Shown: piece by piece, positions 19,154-27,328 of the stretch
How positions within the stretch are numbered: position 1 is the first letter of the stretch
Layout of the letters: each line of letters starts with the position of its first letter
Source: DATLLJ01 sp965229885
GTDB taxonomy: Bacteria; Acidobacteriota; Vicinamibacteria; Vicinamibacterales; CAVVIG01
Assembly (NCBI GenBank): GCA_965229885.1
Contig: CBDDJX010000002.1
Coordinates: forward strand, 558,001 to 622,000
Direction: 5' to 3'
DNA length: 64,000 bases
Notes under the pieces: generated by a model
What the model was told of the DNA's origin: nothing
Seen by the model: the letters and a program-made list of their open reading frames with translations, nothing else
Database searches by the model: none
Made by a program: the position numbers and the translations under genes

Positions 19154-20092
19154 TCACTGGCCTGGTCCGGGAGCCGACTTCACCTCACCGAACACTTTCA
19201 TGGCGGTCGCCACCATCGATGCGACGTCGGCGACGTTAGCCGGCAGAATCATGGTGTTCGTGCTTTTCGCGAGATTGCCAAACTGTTCAACGTACTGTTC
19301 CGCGACGCGCAACTGAGTCGCCTCAATACCGCCGCGTTCGTTGATGGCCGCGGCTACCTGACGGATGCCCTCGGAGGTCGCCTTCGCCACGGCGAGAATC
19401 GCCTGGGCTTCACCTTCCGCCTCGTTGATCTGCTGCTGCCGGCGCGCCTCCGATTCCTTGATGGTCTTTTGCTTGTGCCCTTCAGCGTTGTTGATGGCAG
19501 CGTCGCGCTCGCCTTCCGAGGTCAGAACCACGGCACGCTTCTCGCGCTCGGCCCGCATCTGTTTCTCCATGGCGGCCAGCACATCTTGCGGCGGCGTTAT
19601 GTTCTTGATCTCGTAGCGCAGCACCTTCACACCCCACGCTTCCGTTGCTTTGTCGAGCTCGGCCACGACCAGTTGATTGATGCTCGTGCGTTCCTCGAAA
19701 GTCTTGTCGAGGATGATCTTCCCGATCTCGCTACGCAGCGTCGTCTGGGCCAGCTGAGAAATGGCGAAGAGGTAGTTGGTGATCCCGTACGATGCGCGTT
19801 CCGCATTCAACACCTTCATATACAGTACCCCGTCCACGCCGACCTGCACGTTGTCTCGGGTTATGCAGACCTGTTCCGCGATGTCGAAAGCGGACTCCTT
19901 CAGCGAATGGCGGTACCGAACCTGATCGAGAAACGGTACCAGGACGTGAAACCCTGCAGCAAGTGTCTCCTGGTACTTGCCGAGGCGCTCGACAACGAAG
20001 GCGCTCTGCTGGGGCACGACGATGGCGGTTTTCGAGATGACCATCAGGATGAAAACCGCCAAAACGCCTAGCGCAATGAGTTCGCCACTCAT
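19154..20092 (-). CDS. SPFH/band 7 stomatin-like protein (QmcA/paraslipin type)
   Basis: 312 residues. One N-terminal membrane helix (IALGVLAVFILMVISKTAIVV), an SPFH domain (VPQQSAFVVERLGKY through about residue 200), then a Glu/Ala-rich coiled coil and a C-terminal region with NLAKSTNTMILPAN. Members form membrane microdomain scaffolds and partner with NfeD proteins. Its start overlaps the end of the NfeD gene by 4 nt (ATGA), so the two form one operon, with NfeD first. Full length for the family. Confidence 0.9.
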   Translation of the reverse strand: MSGELIALGVLAVFILMVISKTAIVVPQQSAFVVERLGKYQETLAAGFHVLVPFLDQVRYRHSLKESAFDIAEQVCITRDNVQVGVDGVLYMKVLNAERASYGITNYLFAISQLAQTTLRSEIGKIILDKTFEERTSINQLVVAELDKATEAWGVKVLRYEIKNITPPQDVLAAMEKQMRAEREKRAVVLTSEGERDAAINNAEGHKQKTIKESEARRQQQINEAEGEAQAILAVAKATSEGIRQVAAAINERGGIEATQLRVAEQYVEQFGNLAKSTNTMILPANVADVASMVATAMKVFGEVKSAPGPGQ

Positions 20093-20538
20093 GAGTGTCT
20101 CCCTTCGGGCTCGACATGAAGCGTCAGCCCATCAACCCGCACGACTCGACATCGTACATCACGCCGAATGGCTATGCCAGACTCGTTCTGCGCAGCCCAC
20201 GAACTGCCGCGAAGCTCTACCTGGCCCGAACCGCCGGGCCCGAACTCCTCCAGCGTCCGGCAGACGTGTCCGACCAACGTGTCAACCGCCTGGGCACTTG
20301 AGTCCTTCTGAAACCAAGCAAGCAGGCGACCGCGAAAGATCAACAGTGATCCGACCGACAGGATTGAAAACAGCAACACCTGCATCCAAAGCGGCCCAAT
20401 TACCCCGACACTCGCTAGTAACCCGACGACGATCGCCGCCATGCCGATGAAGATGATGTAGAAGCCACCGGGTGCCACCAGTTCACCGGCGGCCACAATC
20501 AACCCGAAGACTACCCAGTGCCACCAGAGAATCGTCAT
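20089..20538 (-). CDS. NfeD-like membrane protein
   Basis: 149 residues. Two to three N-terminal membrane helices (WWHWVVFGLIVAAGELVAPG; FYIIFIGMAAIVVGLLASVG; MQVLLFSILSVGSLLIF), then a soluble OB-fold-like domain (DTLVGHVCRTLEEFGPGGSG). This is the short NfeD (YbbK) type that pairs with stomatins; the 4-nt overlap with the SPFH gene supports this. Confidence 0.85.
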   Translation of the reverse strand: MTILWWHWVVFGLIVAAGELVAPGGFYIIFIGMAAIVVGLLASVGVIGPLWMQVLLFSILSVGSLLIFRGRLLAWFQKDSSAQAVDTLVGHVCRTLEEFGPGGSGQVELRGSSWAAQNESGIAIRRDVRCRVVRVDGLTLHVEPEGRHS

Positions 20539-20639
20539 GCTTACGCTCCGTCCGAATTATGTCTCGGTCGTGCGCAAGCGGCAATGCCCGTGAGCGTTCC
20601 GCTCTGGGATGATGGGTGACCGTTCCGCTTTCGGTCGTC

Positions 20640-20774
20640 CGACTCTCTTCGCGGTTCCTCCAGGCCGTAGATGGCTGCGATATTGGGACGATTCAGCGAC
20701 GCGAGGACTTCGGCTTCGCGTTGAAAGCGCGCAAGGCGTTCCGGGTCAGAAGCGAGCGAGTTCGAGCTGCTCAC
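20640..20774 (-). pseudogene. Ser/Thr kinase internal fragment
   Basis: Reads LASDPERLARFQREAEVLAS then LNRPNIAAIYGLEEP, the alphaC-helix region of a PknB-type kinase (conserved Glu in REAEVLASL). It is bounded on the upstream side by an IS6 fragment and fades into non-coding sequence downstream. It could be part of the same ancestral gene as 8163-8234, since that piece ends before this region begins, but that is inference. Confidence 0.6.
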
Positions 20775-21366
20775 GATTGCGGCCGAGGGCGGCGGGACCG
20801 GCGTCGCGGCGGCGTTGGGTGACCCGACGAAGGTGCTCCCGCTGCCGGGTCGGCTGATGCGAAACCTCCGCGCGATTGTTCTCGCACTGCCGGGTGCTGT
20901 GCACCACGGACGGCATCACGGTCCGATGCGCTGCCGAGTAGCTGCGCAGCTTGTCCGTGATCAGCCGTCGCGGCACAGCCCCCTGGCGTTTCAACAACTT
21001 CCGGAAGAAGCGCGTCGCCGCGTGCCGATTGCGCCGTGACTGGACCAGGATGTCGATCCCATCGCCATCCTCGTCGACCGCCCGCCAGAGATAGTGTTGC
21101 CGACCATGAATCGTGACGAACAGTTCGTCCAGATACCAGGTGTCGCCCATGCGCCCGCGGCGATGCCGGAGCCGCCGGGCGTAGGCGGGGCCAAAGGTCT
21201 GACACCAGTGTCGGATGGTCTCGTACGTGACCACGAGGCCCCGTTCGGCCAGGAGATCTTCGGCGTCGCGGAAGCTGAGACAAAAGCGGTGGTAGAGCCA
21301 GACGGCGTGACTGATGATGGCCGGGGGAAATCGGTATCCGCGATAGCTGGGCGGCTGGCTGATCAT
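20746..21366 (-). pseudogene. IS6-family transposase, C-terminally truncated
   Basis: Starts at ATG 21366 (MISQPPSYRGYRFPPAI). Standard IS6 core with Asp in WYLDELFVTI and Asp in LITDKLRSY. After HQPTRQRE (about 20836) the sequence leaves the family and the catalytic Glu-containing C-terminus is replaced by unrelated sequence. The right IS end, GGCACTGT-type, lies at about 21406. Confidence 0.8.
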
Positions 21367-21455
21367 CGATCTACTCTGCCACCCGGAGCCTCCACTTGAC
21401 AGTGCCCGCAAGGCTTGACCAGGTGAAATCTGTCGCGCGAAAATCCCAGCAATCC

Positions 21456-21800
21456 ATGAGCGAGCACACCATACCGGATGCTCCGATCCGCCAGCTGTCA
21501 GCGCCGGAGCTGAAAGCGTTGATCGAGAGCGGCACGCCGTTCGAACTGGTCGATGTTCGCACGGACGAGGAGCGCGCGCTTGCGCGGATCGACGACTCTC
21601 GCCTTCTTGATCAGGCGTACCACGATGCGCTGCTCCGCATGGATCGAAATACGCCTATCGTGTTCCAGTGCCACCACGGAGTACGCAGTCAACATGCGGC
21701 GGATTACTTCCGACGTGAAGGATTCCGTAATCTTTCCAACCTGCAGGGCGGCATCGACGCCTGGTCACTACTCGTGGATGCTTCCGTCCCTCGCTACTAA
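21456..21800 (+). CDS. Rhodanese-like domain protein
   Basis: About 114 residues from ATG 21456. Single rhodanese domain: FELVDVRTDEERALARI, active-site loop FQCHHGVRS (Cys as persulfide carrier), GGIDAWS near the end, ending VPRY. Cytoplasmic sulfur transfer or redox role is usual. The related family is often linked to monothiol glutaredoxin genes; none is seen here. It starts just after the IS6 end, so its own promoter may be lost. Confidence 0.8.
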   Translation: MSEHTIPDAPIRQLSAPELKALIESGTPFELVDVRTDEERALARIDDSRLLDQAYHDALLRMDRNTPIVFQCHHGVRSQHAADYFRREGFRNLSNLQGGIDAWSLLVDASVPRY

Positions 21801-21826
21801 CGTCTCCGGGCAAGGGAAGGGGCCAG

Positions 21827-22210
21827 TTGGAAGACATTCCGCTACTCATCGAGTTCGCCGAGCCAACGTCCCTTCTTCTGGAGCAAAGCCGCATTTCGAC
21901 GCTTCCGATCATCGGAAACGGCCCACCAGGTACCTTCGTCCTCTTCCCGAACGGTCTCAGGGTGTCTCTGCCGACCGATCAGATCGTCTTCGCCGACGAT
22001 TCCGACGGCCACGTCCGAGTTGGATTTGGCGGGATGCGGTTCGTCGGATCCGAAGATGGGGGCCTCGTGTTCGTACGGATTCGCGAACTGTACCCTGAGG
22101 ATCAGCTCTCGCCGGCTCGCAGTCACACGATGCGGCTCGACCCACAGTGGGTTACCTCGATTGCAGTAGAAGGCTCTCGCGTCTGGCCCGGTGATTTGCC
22201 GTTGCGCTAG
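21827..22210 (+). CDS. Hypothetical protein
   Basis: 127 residues from TTG 21827, preceded by AAGGGAAGGGG. Beta-rich composition (GTFVLFPNGLRVSLP, DGHVRVGFGGMRFV) with no motif I recognise; it ends before a truncated IS. Same direction as the rhodanese gene, 26 bp apart, so perhaps cotranscribed. Confidence 0.45.
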   Translation: MEDIPLLIEFAEPTSLLLEQSRISTLPIIGNGPPGTFVLFPNGLRVSLPTDQIVFADDSDGHVRVGFGGMRFVGSEDGGLVFVRIRELYPEDQLSPARSHTMRLDPQWVTSIAVEGSRVWPGDLPLR

Positions 22211-22270
22211 AACACGTCCTGTACAGCAGCGAGTCCGCCATGCTTTGCGAGTAGTCGTCAAAGGATGGGC

Positions 22271-22315
22271 GACGGGGCTGGGTGCAGTCTAGCGAAACGC
22301 GCAGACAGCGCAAGG
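22271..22315. repeat. REP-like repeat, copy 1
   Basis: Contains TCTAGCGAAACGCGCAGA, which can fold as a small hairpin (GTCT...AGAC with GCG-AAA-CGC inside). The same about 45-bp block occurs near 24917 and 25201. Here it abuts the broken 5' end of a transposase gene. Confidence 0.65.
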
Positions 22316-22321
22316 GCTAGG

Positions 22322-23077
22322 CCGAGCGAGGCCCTCATCCAGGCCATCGTCGAGCTCAAGTCGCGTAATCCTCGGTTCGGCTGTCCACGGATTTCGCGCA
22401 TCATTTCGCGAACGTTTGGGGTCGACATTGACAAGCACGTCGTGTGCCGCGTGCTGGCGAAACACTCTCGCCCCACCCCGGGCGGAACCGGGCCCTCGTG
22501 GTTGTCGTTCCTCGGACACACGACAGACAGCCTGTGGAGCGTGGACCTCTTTCGATGCGAGTCCATCGTGCTCCGGATCTACTGGGTACTTGTGGTCATG
22601 GACCAATTCACGCGTCGCCTCGTCGGAGTCGGCGTGCACCGCGGTCCGGTCAATGGCGCCGACCTCTGCCGCATGTTCAACGCCGCCATTCATGGTCGGG
22701 GCGCACCGCGACATCTCAGTACCGATCATGATCCGCTGTTCGAGGTGCACCGGTGGACGGCGAACCTTAGAATTCTGGAGATCGACGAAATCAAGACCGT
22801 GCCTCATGCGCCCCGGTCACACCCATTCGTGGAGCGCCTGATCGGGACGATACGGCGAGAATGTCTCGACCATGTGCTGTTCTGGAATGCCCGTGATCTT
22901 GAACGGAAGCTTGCCGACTTCCAGGCCTACTACAACGCGACACGCCGCCACGCGTCGTTGGAGGGCCACACGCCGTTGACCTTCGCCAGCGGGCACACAA
23001 TGGCCCGGGCCGAACTCAATAATGTGCGTTGGATCTCCCACTGCCGGGACCTGGTCCAGCTCCCAGTGGCGGCCTGA
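22322..23077 (+). pseudogene. rve-type transposase, 5'-truncated
   Basis: Matches the transposase at 5095 from about residue 112 (PSEALIQAIVELKSRNPRFG) to the end. Asp in SLWSVDLFRC, Asp replaced in context by LSTDHDPLF (Asp still present), Glu in HPFVERLIGTIRRE. The first third is missing and replaced by the REP-like repeat. A frame extends back to 22265 but is not transposase. Confidence 0.8.
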
Positions 23078-23172
23078 CAACGAATTCGAGACGCACAGCT
23101 TGATCATTCGGTGCCTCCAAGCTCAATTCTCATAGGACTGGAATCACGGCAAGCGCCAGAGTCTAAAAATGG

Positions 23173-23242
23173 ATTAATTCTGAGTGCCACGCTGCTCAAA
23201 CGCCGCTTGCCATTCACGCGCCAGCTTCTGCGCCTCGGCGAT
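23173..23242 (-). pseudogene. Sel1-like protein, C-terminal fragment
   Basis: Reads IAEAQKLAREWQAAFEQRGT, then QN and stop, a typical C-terminal end of secreted Sel1-repeat proteins. It is the missing tail of the gene starting at 24881, separated by the IS3. A second copy lies in the adjacent 125-bp duplication. Confidence 0.6.
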
Positions 23243-23428
23243 CTGACCTGCCGGCTTTCTTCGGACCAGTGATTACTGGAGAACAGCGCCAGTTGAAGTT
23301 CGTCTGAGTGCCACGCTGCTCAAACGCCGCTTGCCATTCACGCGCCAGCTTCTGCGCCTCGGCGATCTGACCTGCCGGCTTTCTTCGGACCAGTGATTAC
23401 TGGAGAACAGCGCCAGTTGAAGTTCGTC
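23179..23428. repeat. 125-bp tandem duplication across Sel1/IS3 boundary
   Basis: 23179-23303 is repeated at 23304-23428. Each copy holds the Sel1 gene tail plus the first about 60 bp of the IS3, so two IS3 left ends (TGACCTGCCGGC at 23243 and 23368) stand in tandem. Confidence 0.85.
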
Positions 23429-24320
23429 GTGCGTCTCCGTGTTCTTTCTGGTCAGCGCGAGCCGGCATTGCCGACGAGCGCCCTCCGTCATCCGAGCCAG
23501 CCCTGAGCTGCGCCTTGAACTCGGCTGGCGTCAGATAGCCAAGACTTGAGTGCGGCCGCACCTCGTTGTAGTGCTGTCGCCACTGCTCGATCCCGACCTT
23601 CGCGTCCATGCGGTTCCGAAACCACTGGAGGCTCAGGAACTCGTCGCGGAACTTCCCGTTGAACGATTCGTCGGTGGCATTCTGCCACGGCTTCCCCGGG
23701 TCGATCAGCGCCGTGTCAATGCCCGCGTCACCGAGCCAGCGCAAGATGGCGGTGGCCACGAACTCCGGTCCGTTGTCCGACCGCAGGTGCCGCGGGGCGC
23801 CGTGCACGCTGACCAGCTGGGCGAGCACCTCGATCACGCGCCCAGAGCGGATGCCGCCGGCCACGTCAATCGCCAGACATTCGCGGGTCCACTCGTCGAC
23901 GATCGTCAGGCATTTGAGCGTCTGCCGATTCGCACAGGTGTCGAACACGAAGTCGTACGCCCACACGTGGTTCCGGGCGGTCGGCGGCAGCGGCCGGGGC
24001 CGTCCCGTGGCCACCCGGCGCCGGGGGCGCCGCCGCGGGACCTGCAACCCCGCCTGGCGCCAGAGCCGATGCGTGCGATCGGGGCTCATCACGTGCCCCT
24101 CTCGTCTCAGGAAGATCCGGATCCGGCGATACCCATAGCGGGGATACTGGGCCGCCAAGCGGCGCATCGCGGTCAGAGCGGGGGCATCCCGCACCGTCAG
24201 CCGCGACTGATAGCCCAAGGTCGACCGCGCCACCGAGAGTACGGCGCACGCGCGGCGGTCGGACAGACCGCGTGATCGGGTATACGCGACCTGCTGCCGG
24301 CGCACGCGTGCGCCTACCAT
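23397..24320 (-). CDS. IS3-family OrfB transposase
   Basis: 307 residues. HTH_21 region (LSDRRACAVLSVARSTLGYQ), then an rve core with Asp in VWAYDFVFD, Asp in LRSDNGPEFV and Glu in NATDESFNGKFRDE. Its ATG overlaps a run of seven A on the coding strand (24320-24326), the classic slippery site for programmed -1 frameshifting from OrfA. Intact. Confidence 0.9.
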   Translation of the reverse strand: MVGARVRRQQVAYTRSRGLSDRRACAVLSVARSTLGYQSRLTVRDAPALTAMRRLAAQYPRYGYRRIRIFLRREGHVMSPDRTHRLWRQAGLQVPRRRPRRRVATGRPRPLPPTARNHVWAYDFVFDTCANRQTLKCLTIVDEWTRECLAIDVAGGIRSGRVIEVLAQLVSVHGAPRHLRSDNGPEFVATAILRWLGDAGIDTALIDPGKPWQNATDESFNGKFRDEFLSLQWFRNRMDAKVGIEQWRQHYNEVRPHSSLGYLTPAEFKAQLRAGSDDGGRSSAMPARADQKEHGDARRTSTGAVLQ

Positions 24321-24577
24321 TTTTTTCGCGTGATCTCCTTGAGGACGTCGATCTCCAGGTCCCGGTCCGCCACCATCTTCTTCAGGCGGCCGTTCTCCTG
24401 CTCGAGCTGGCGCAAGCGCTTCACGTCGGCCGGTTCCAAGCTGCCAAAGTGCTTCCGCCAGCTGTAGATCGTCTGGCCGCTGACACCGTGCTTCTTCGCC
24501 ACGTCCGGGACCGGTTTCGTGTCGGCCTCCCGGAGGATCGTGACCATCTGTTCTTCGGTGAATCGGGTCTTCTTCAT
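24314..24577 (-). CDS. IS3-family OrfA
   Basis: About 87 residues from ATG 24577 (MKKTRFTEEQMVTILREAD), HTH then a leucine-zipper-like tail ending KEITRKKW. GGGAG lies upstream. It overlaps orfB; the A7 run near its end directs production of the OrfAB fusion transposase. Confidence 0.9.
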   Translation of the reverse strand: MKKTRFTEEQMVTILREADTKPVPDVAKKHGVSGQTIYSWRKHFGSLEPADVKRLRQLEQENGRLKKMVADRDLEIDVLKEITRKKW

Positions 24578-24646
24578 GGCTCCCTCACTTTCCGAGGGCG
24601 CCATTCTCTCAAGCGTCAGCTGGTCCGAAAATCGCCAGGCAGGTCA

Positions 24647-24881
24647 CCGCGGCTTGGCGATACCACGACACCGCTTGGGCGTAATCCTGCGGCACACCCT
24701 TCCCGATGCTGTAGTAATACCCGAGCAGCCATTGAGAATCCGCGTCCCCAGCGTTCGCCTTCACGCGGGTCGCCGCCAGTTCAGCACTCTCGCTTGATGT
24801 CGTCGGTGTCTGCGCCCACGCCACGCCGCTCACCAGCAGCACCAACACCACAAGCGCGACGGACAGGCGACGTCTGGTCAT
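24647..24881 (-). pseudogene. Secreted Sel1-repeat protein, N-terminal part
   Basis: ATG 24881 with a clear signal peptide (LSVALVVLVLLVSGVAWAQ), then one Sel1 repeat (ANAGDADSQWLLGYYYSIGKG to YRQAA). Cut by IS3 at 24646; the tail is at 23173-23242. No target duplication joins the parts, and some middle sequence is missing. Confidence 0.75.
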
Positions 24882-24916
24882 AGCGAGTCTCCCTCAGCGG
24901 TCACCGGCATGGACGG

Positions 24917-24963
24917 GCGACGGGTCTGGGTGCAATCTAGCGAAACGCGCAGACGGCGCAAGG
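24917..24963. repeat. REP-like repeat, copy 2
   Basis: Same block as at 22271, with two or three substitutions. About 285 bp from copy 3, same orientation, on either side of the Lys-rich mini-gene. Confidence 0.65.
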
Positions 24964-25092
24964 CCTCTGTCGAGCGGGGGCGTGAATGGTTGGCGATGCG
25001 GATGTCTACGGCTATTTCCTCGACGTACTCGAAGACTATGGCCCTGTTCGTTACTTGCGGTTGGCCTGTGCCCGTGGGCCGGTAGGTTTCTT

Positions 25093-25167
25093 CTACTGCC
25101 CCTGTTTTTTCGACTGCTTCTGCTTGTTGCTCTTGTCCCTGTCCTTCTTGCCGCCCTTGTCTCCCAT
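25093..25167 (-). pseudogene. Small Lys-rich protein, amber-interrupted
   Basis: ATG 25167 follows GGAGAG and encodes MGDKGGKKDRDKSNKQKQSK and a few more residues to a TAG after 24. The frame continues past it for 13 residues (KKPTGPRAQANRK). Similar tiny MGDKGGKKD proteins occur in many bacteria, usually longer, so the TAG is probably a truncation. Function unknown. Confidence 0.5.
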
Positions 25168-25200
25168 GGTCTCTCCTTTCGGTCATTATGGCCTGTCCCC

Positions 25201-25248
25201 GACGACGGGTCTGGGTGCAGTCTAGCGAAACGCGCAGACAGCGCAAGG
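25201..25248. repeat. REP-like repeat, copy 3
   Basis: Same block as at 22271 and nearly identical to it (GGGTGCAGTCTAGCGAAAC...). Confidence 0.65.
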
Positions 25249-25321
25249 ACTCTGTCAAGCACCCGTTCGCCATGCGCCTCCAATAGTTTGTCTGGCTCGG
25301 TTTGGTTCCGTTTTCGAATTT

Positions 25322-25681
25322 TCATCGCGCGCGAGGCTGACGCTGAGCAACGGCGCGCTCGTCCTGGTCCGGGTTAACGTTTCGTGGCCCGGGGTGCAGT
25401 TCATTGACGAGTTTCCGCGCCAGCGCGTCCCGCATGTCCACGACGTGCTCAGGGGCGCCGAGGCTCTGTTCGATCACGAGGCGGAGATAGGGGAAGGAAC
25501 TGGGCGGGCGGGCCTGCAGCCCTTTCGTGAGCACCGTTTCCAGTAACGCGGTGTCCGTGCCGAACCGCTCAAGCAGCGCGACCACGGCCCGCTTGGCGCT
25601 GCGTGGGAAGCGGTCTTTCGCGCCCTTGGGCTTGCCCGCCGGGTTGCCTGAGTGGCCCTTGGGGAAGCAGGGCCTAGGCAT
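25322..25681 (-). CDS. DUF5681-type phage-related protein
   Basis: 119 residues. N-terminal FPKGHSGNPAGKPKGAKDRF is the signature of DUF5681, common next to phage terminase genes; the remainder is helical (RFGTDTALLETVLTKGLQ). It overlaps the stop of the upstream mini-ORF by 8 nt. Probable phage or island gene. Confidence 0.7.
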   Translation of the reverse strand: MPRPCFPKGHSGNPAGKPKGAKDRFPRSAKRAVVALLERFGTDTALLETVLTKGLQARPPSSFPYLRLVIEQSLGAPEHVVDMRDALARKLVNELHPGPRNVNPDQDERAVAQRQPRAR

Positions 25682-25787
25682 GGGCCCTGCTGAATTGTGC
25701 TGTATTCATGGGGTCACCACTTCGGCGCCTGAGCGTCCACGATTTGCTCGCCGCCGGCGCGACGGTCTTCTTCAAGCGTTTCGGCAT
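25674..25787 (-). CDS. 37-aa basic mini-protein
   Basis: MPKRLKKTVAPAASKSWTLR then RRSGDPMNTAQFSRAHA. The frame starts at ATG 25787 and its stop overlaps the DUF5681 start, suggesting translational coupling. No homology recognised; could be fortuitous. Confidence 0.3.
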   Translation of the reverse strand: MPKRLKKTVAPAASKSWTLRRRSGDPMNTAQFSRAHA

Positions 25788-25826
25788 GACGGTCGGACCT
25801 CGTCGTTTCTCTCTGGGGGGAAGCAA

Positions 25827-25876
25827 CGAATTAAACGAATAAACCCCAGTGCCAGCGAACAAGTTCGTTTAATTCG
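25827..25876. promoter_or_regulatory. 13-bp perfect inverted repeat (terminator or operator)
   Basis: CGAATTAAACGAA at 25827-25839 and its inverse at 25864-25876, spanning the 3' end of the DUF3987 gene and the leader of the mini-ORF/DUF5681 pair. The AT-rich arms with a 24-bp loop could form a weak terminator or bind a dimeric regulator. Confidence 0.4.
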
Positions 25877-27206
25877 TGCTCCTCGTGCCGTACCAACACT
25901 CAACCGGACGCCCCACACCAGACCGATCGACGTCGCCCCACGCAAGACGGTGTTCGCTCAGGACCGCGAGCGCCTGGGCAATCTCGCGCGCCGACCGGTT
26001 CCGGCCGAAGACCTCCCGCGACATCTCGCTCCGGGACAGCCCGGAGGCTCCGGCCATGCGCAGCGCCTCCAGCAGGTCGTCGGCGACTGGGTTCCCCAGG
26101 GAGTCGCCGAAGATGAAGCGCGCGGAGTCGAAGCAGTAGCGCCACAGCGCGAGCGCCGCATTGAGGTGCTCGACACCGATGTACGGAGCGGCGTCGCCCA
26201 GGGCGTAGAGGCACGCCAGGCGCATCACCTGTGCCTCGGCTCGGCCGGTCATGCTGCCGAGCAGGCCGGGCCGTCCGTCGCTGAGATCGTGATACACCGC
26301 CCGCCAGTGCTCGCTCGCGGCCGTGTCGCGGCGAAGCTCGCCCTGGCCGCGCGCATGGTCGATCGCCGAGGCGAAGTCGCGAGTGAGCGCCGCCAGCGCC
26401 GCGGCATCCGGGCTCCCGCCGTCGGGCAGGTATTTGGACCGCTTCGCGCACGCCCACAAGAACCGGTTGCCGAAGCCGTTGCCCGCCTCCGTCGCCGTCA
26501 GATACCGGCGGAGTTCTTCAGCCGTGATGTGCCCGACGACCGAGACGTGCGCGTCCGTGACCTTGGCCGGGCAGTTCTTCGTCAGACTCGCCAGGTTGCC
26601 CGAATCCCATGCCTCACGCAGGACTGGCGACAGCGTGGAGCCTTCGCGCTCGCCCACGCGCAGCACCCGCGCGAACTCCGGCTCGGCCACGAATAACCGC
26701 TTGTCCTCGACGCCGGCATCGTCGAGCACGGTTTCCCGCTCGCCCGTGGACCGACCTGAACGTCGAATCTCATGTTCGCTGTAGATCGGGTCTCGAACGT
26801 TCCAGATGAGGCCCTCACCGCTTGAGAGGCCACTCACGATTCGCCAGCTCGGATCGATCGTGGTGAAGCCGTTCCGTACATGCGACCATGCCGTGCCTTT
26901 TCGACCTTTGGAACTCGCCGCGACGATCACCGCGAATAGGTTCGTATGGTGGCGTGTGCCGTCGGCCACGAAGTACGCGCCGCGACCAATCAGGCTCCCG
27001 AAGGCGGCGAGGGCTTGGACCAGAATCGCCACCGGGTCGGCTTCGGTATGGGGTTCGAGCGCCGCGACCAGCTCGCCAAATACCCCACGAAACGCTTCCG
27101 AGCTCGGCGGGTCCGGGTATCGCCGTCCCGTGAGCAGGATGGGCGCGACGCTGCCACGGTCCTCGTGATCGATTGTCCCAACGTCGCGGTAGTTCTCTGC
27201 GATCAT
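25869..27206 (-). CDS. DUF3987-domain protein (phage/plasmid primase-helicase type)
   Basis: 445 residues. The DUF3987 fold is evident: SSKGRKGTAWSHVRNGF in the P-loop position (GRKGTAW, lacking the usual GKS), FVAEPEFARVL, VSVVGHITAEEL, GNGFGNRFLWACAKRS, and a C-terminal helical winged region (SGLSRSEMSREVFGRN). Proteins of this type act in replication of phages and islands. Start near ATG 27206; the upstream gene is cut 38 bp further by the IS5 of the composite transposon. Confidence 0.75.
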   Translation of the reverse strand: MIAENYRDVGTIDHEDRGSVAPILLTGRRYPDPPSSEAFRGVFGELVAALEPHTEADPVAILVQALAAFGSLIGRGAYFVADGTRHHTNLFAVIVAASSKGRKGTAWSHVRNGFTTIDPSWRIVSGLSSGEGLIWNVRDPIYSEHEIRRSGRSTGERETVLDDAGVEDKRLFVAEPEFARVLRVGEREGSTLSPVLREAWDSGNLASLTKNCPAKVTDAHVSVVGHITAEELRRYLTATEAGNGFGNRFLWACAKRSKYLPDGGSPDAAALAALTRDFASAIDHARGQGELRRDTAASEHWRAVYHDLSDGRPGLLGSMTGRAEAQVMRLACLYALGDAAPYIGVEHLNAALALWRYCFDSARFIFGDSLGNPVADDLLEALRMAGASGLSRSEMSREVFGRNRSAREIAQALAVLSEHRLAWGDVDRSGVGRPVECWYGTRSTN

Positions 27207-27328
27207 GCCACCCGCCGTTCGTGCCCACCTTCACGCCGTCGAGCGGCGTTGTTGCATGAAGACCCTGCAGGTGTGGGGCGGCGTGGCCCGGTCTTCTCGG
27301 ATCCGTCCACGGGGGCCACACTACGGGG

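Larger units (their letters stand above)
23368..24646 (-). mobile_element. IS3-family element
   Basis: 1,279 bp with imperfect terminal repeats: TGACCTGCCGGC...TTCGGACCAG at the left, inverse of TGACCTGCCTGGC...TTCGGACCAG at the right. orfA and orfB overlap with a frameshift signal. It splits the Sel1 gene. Confidence 0.85.
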
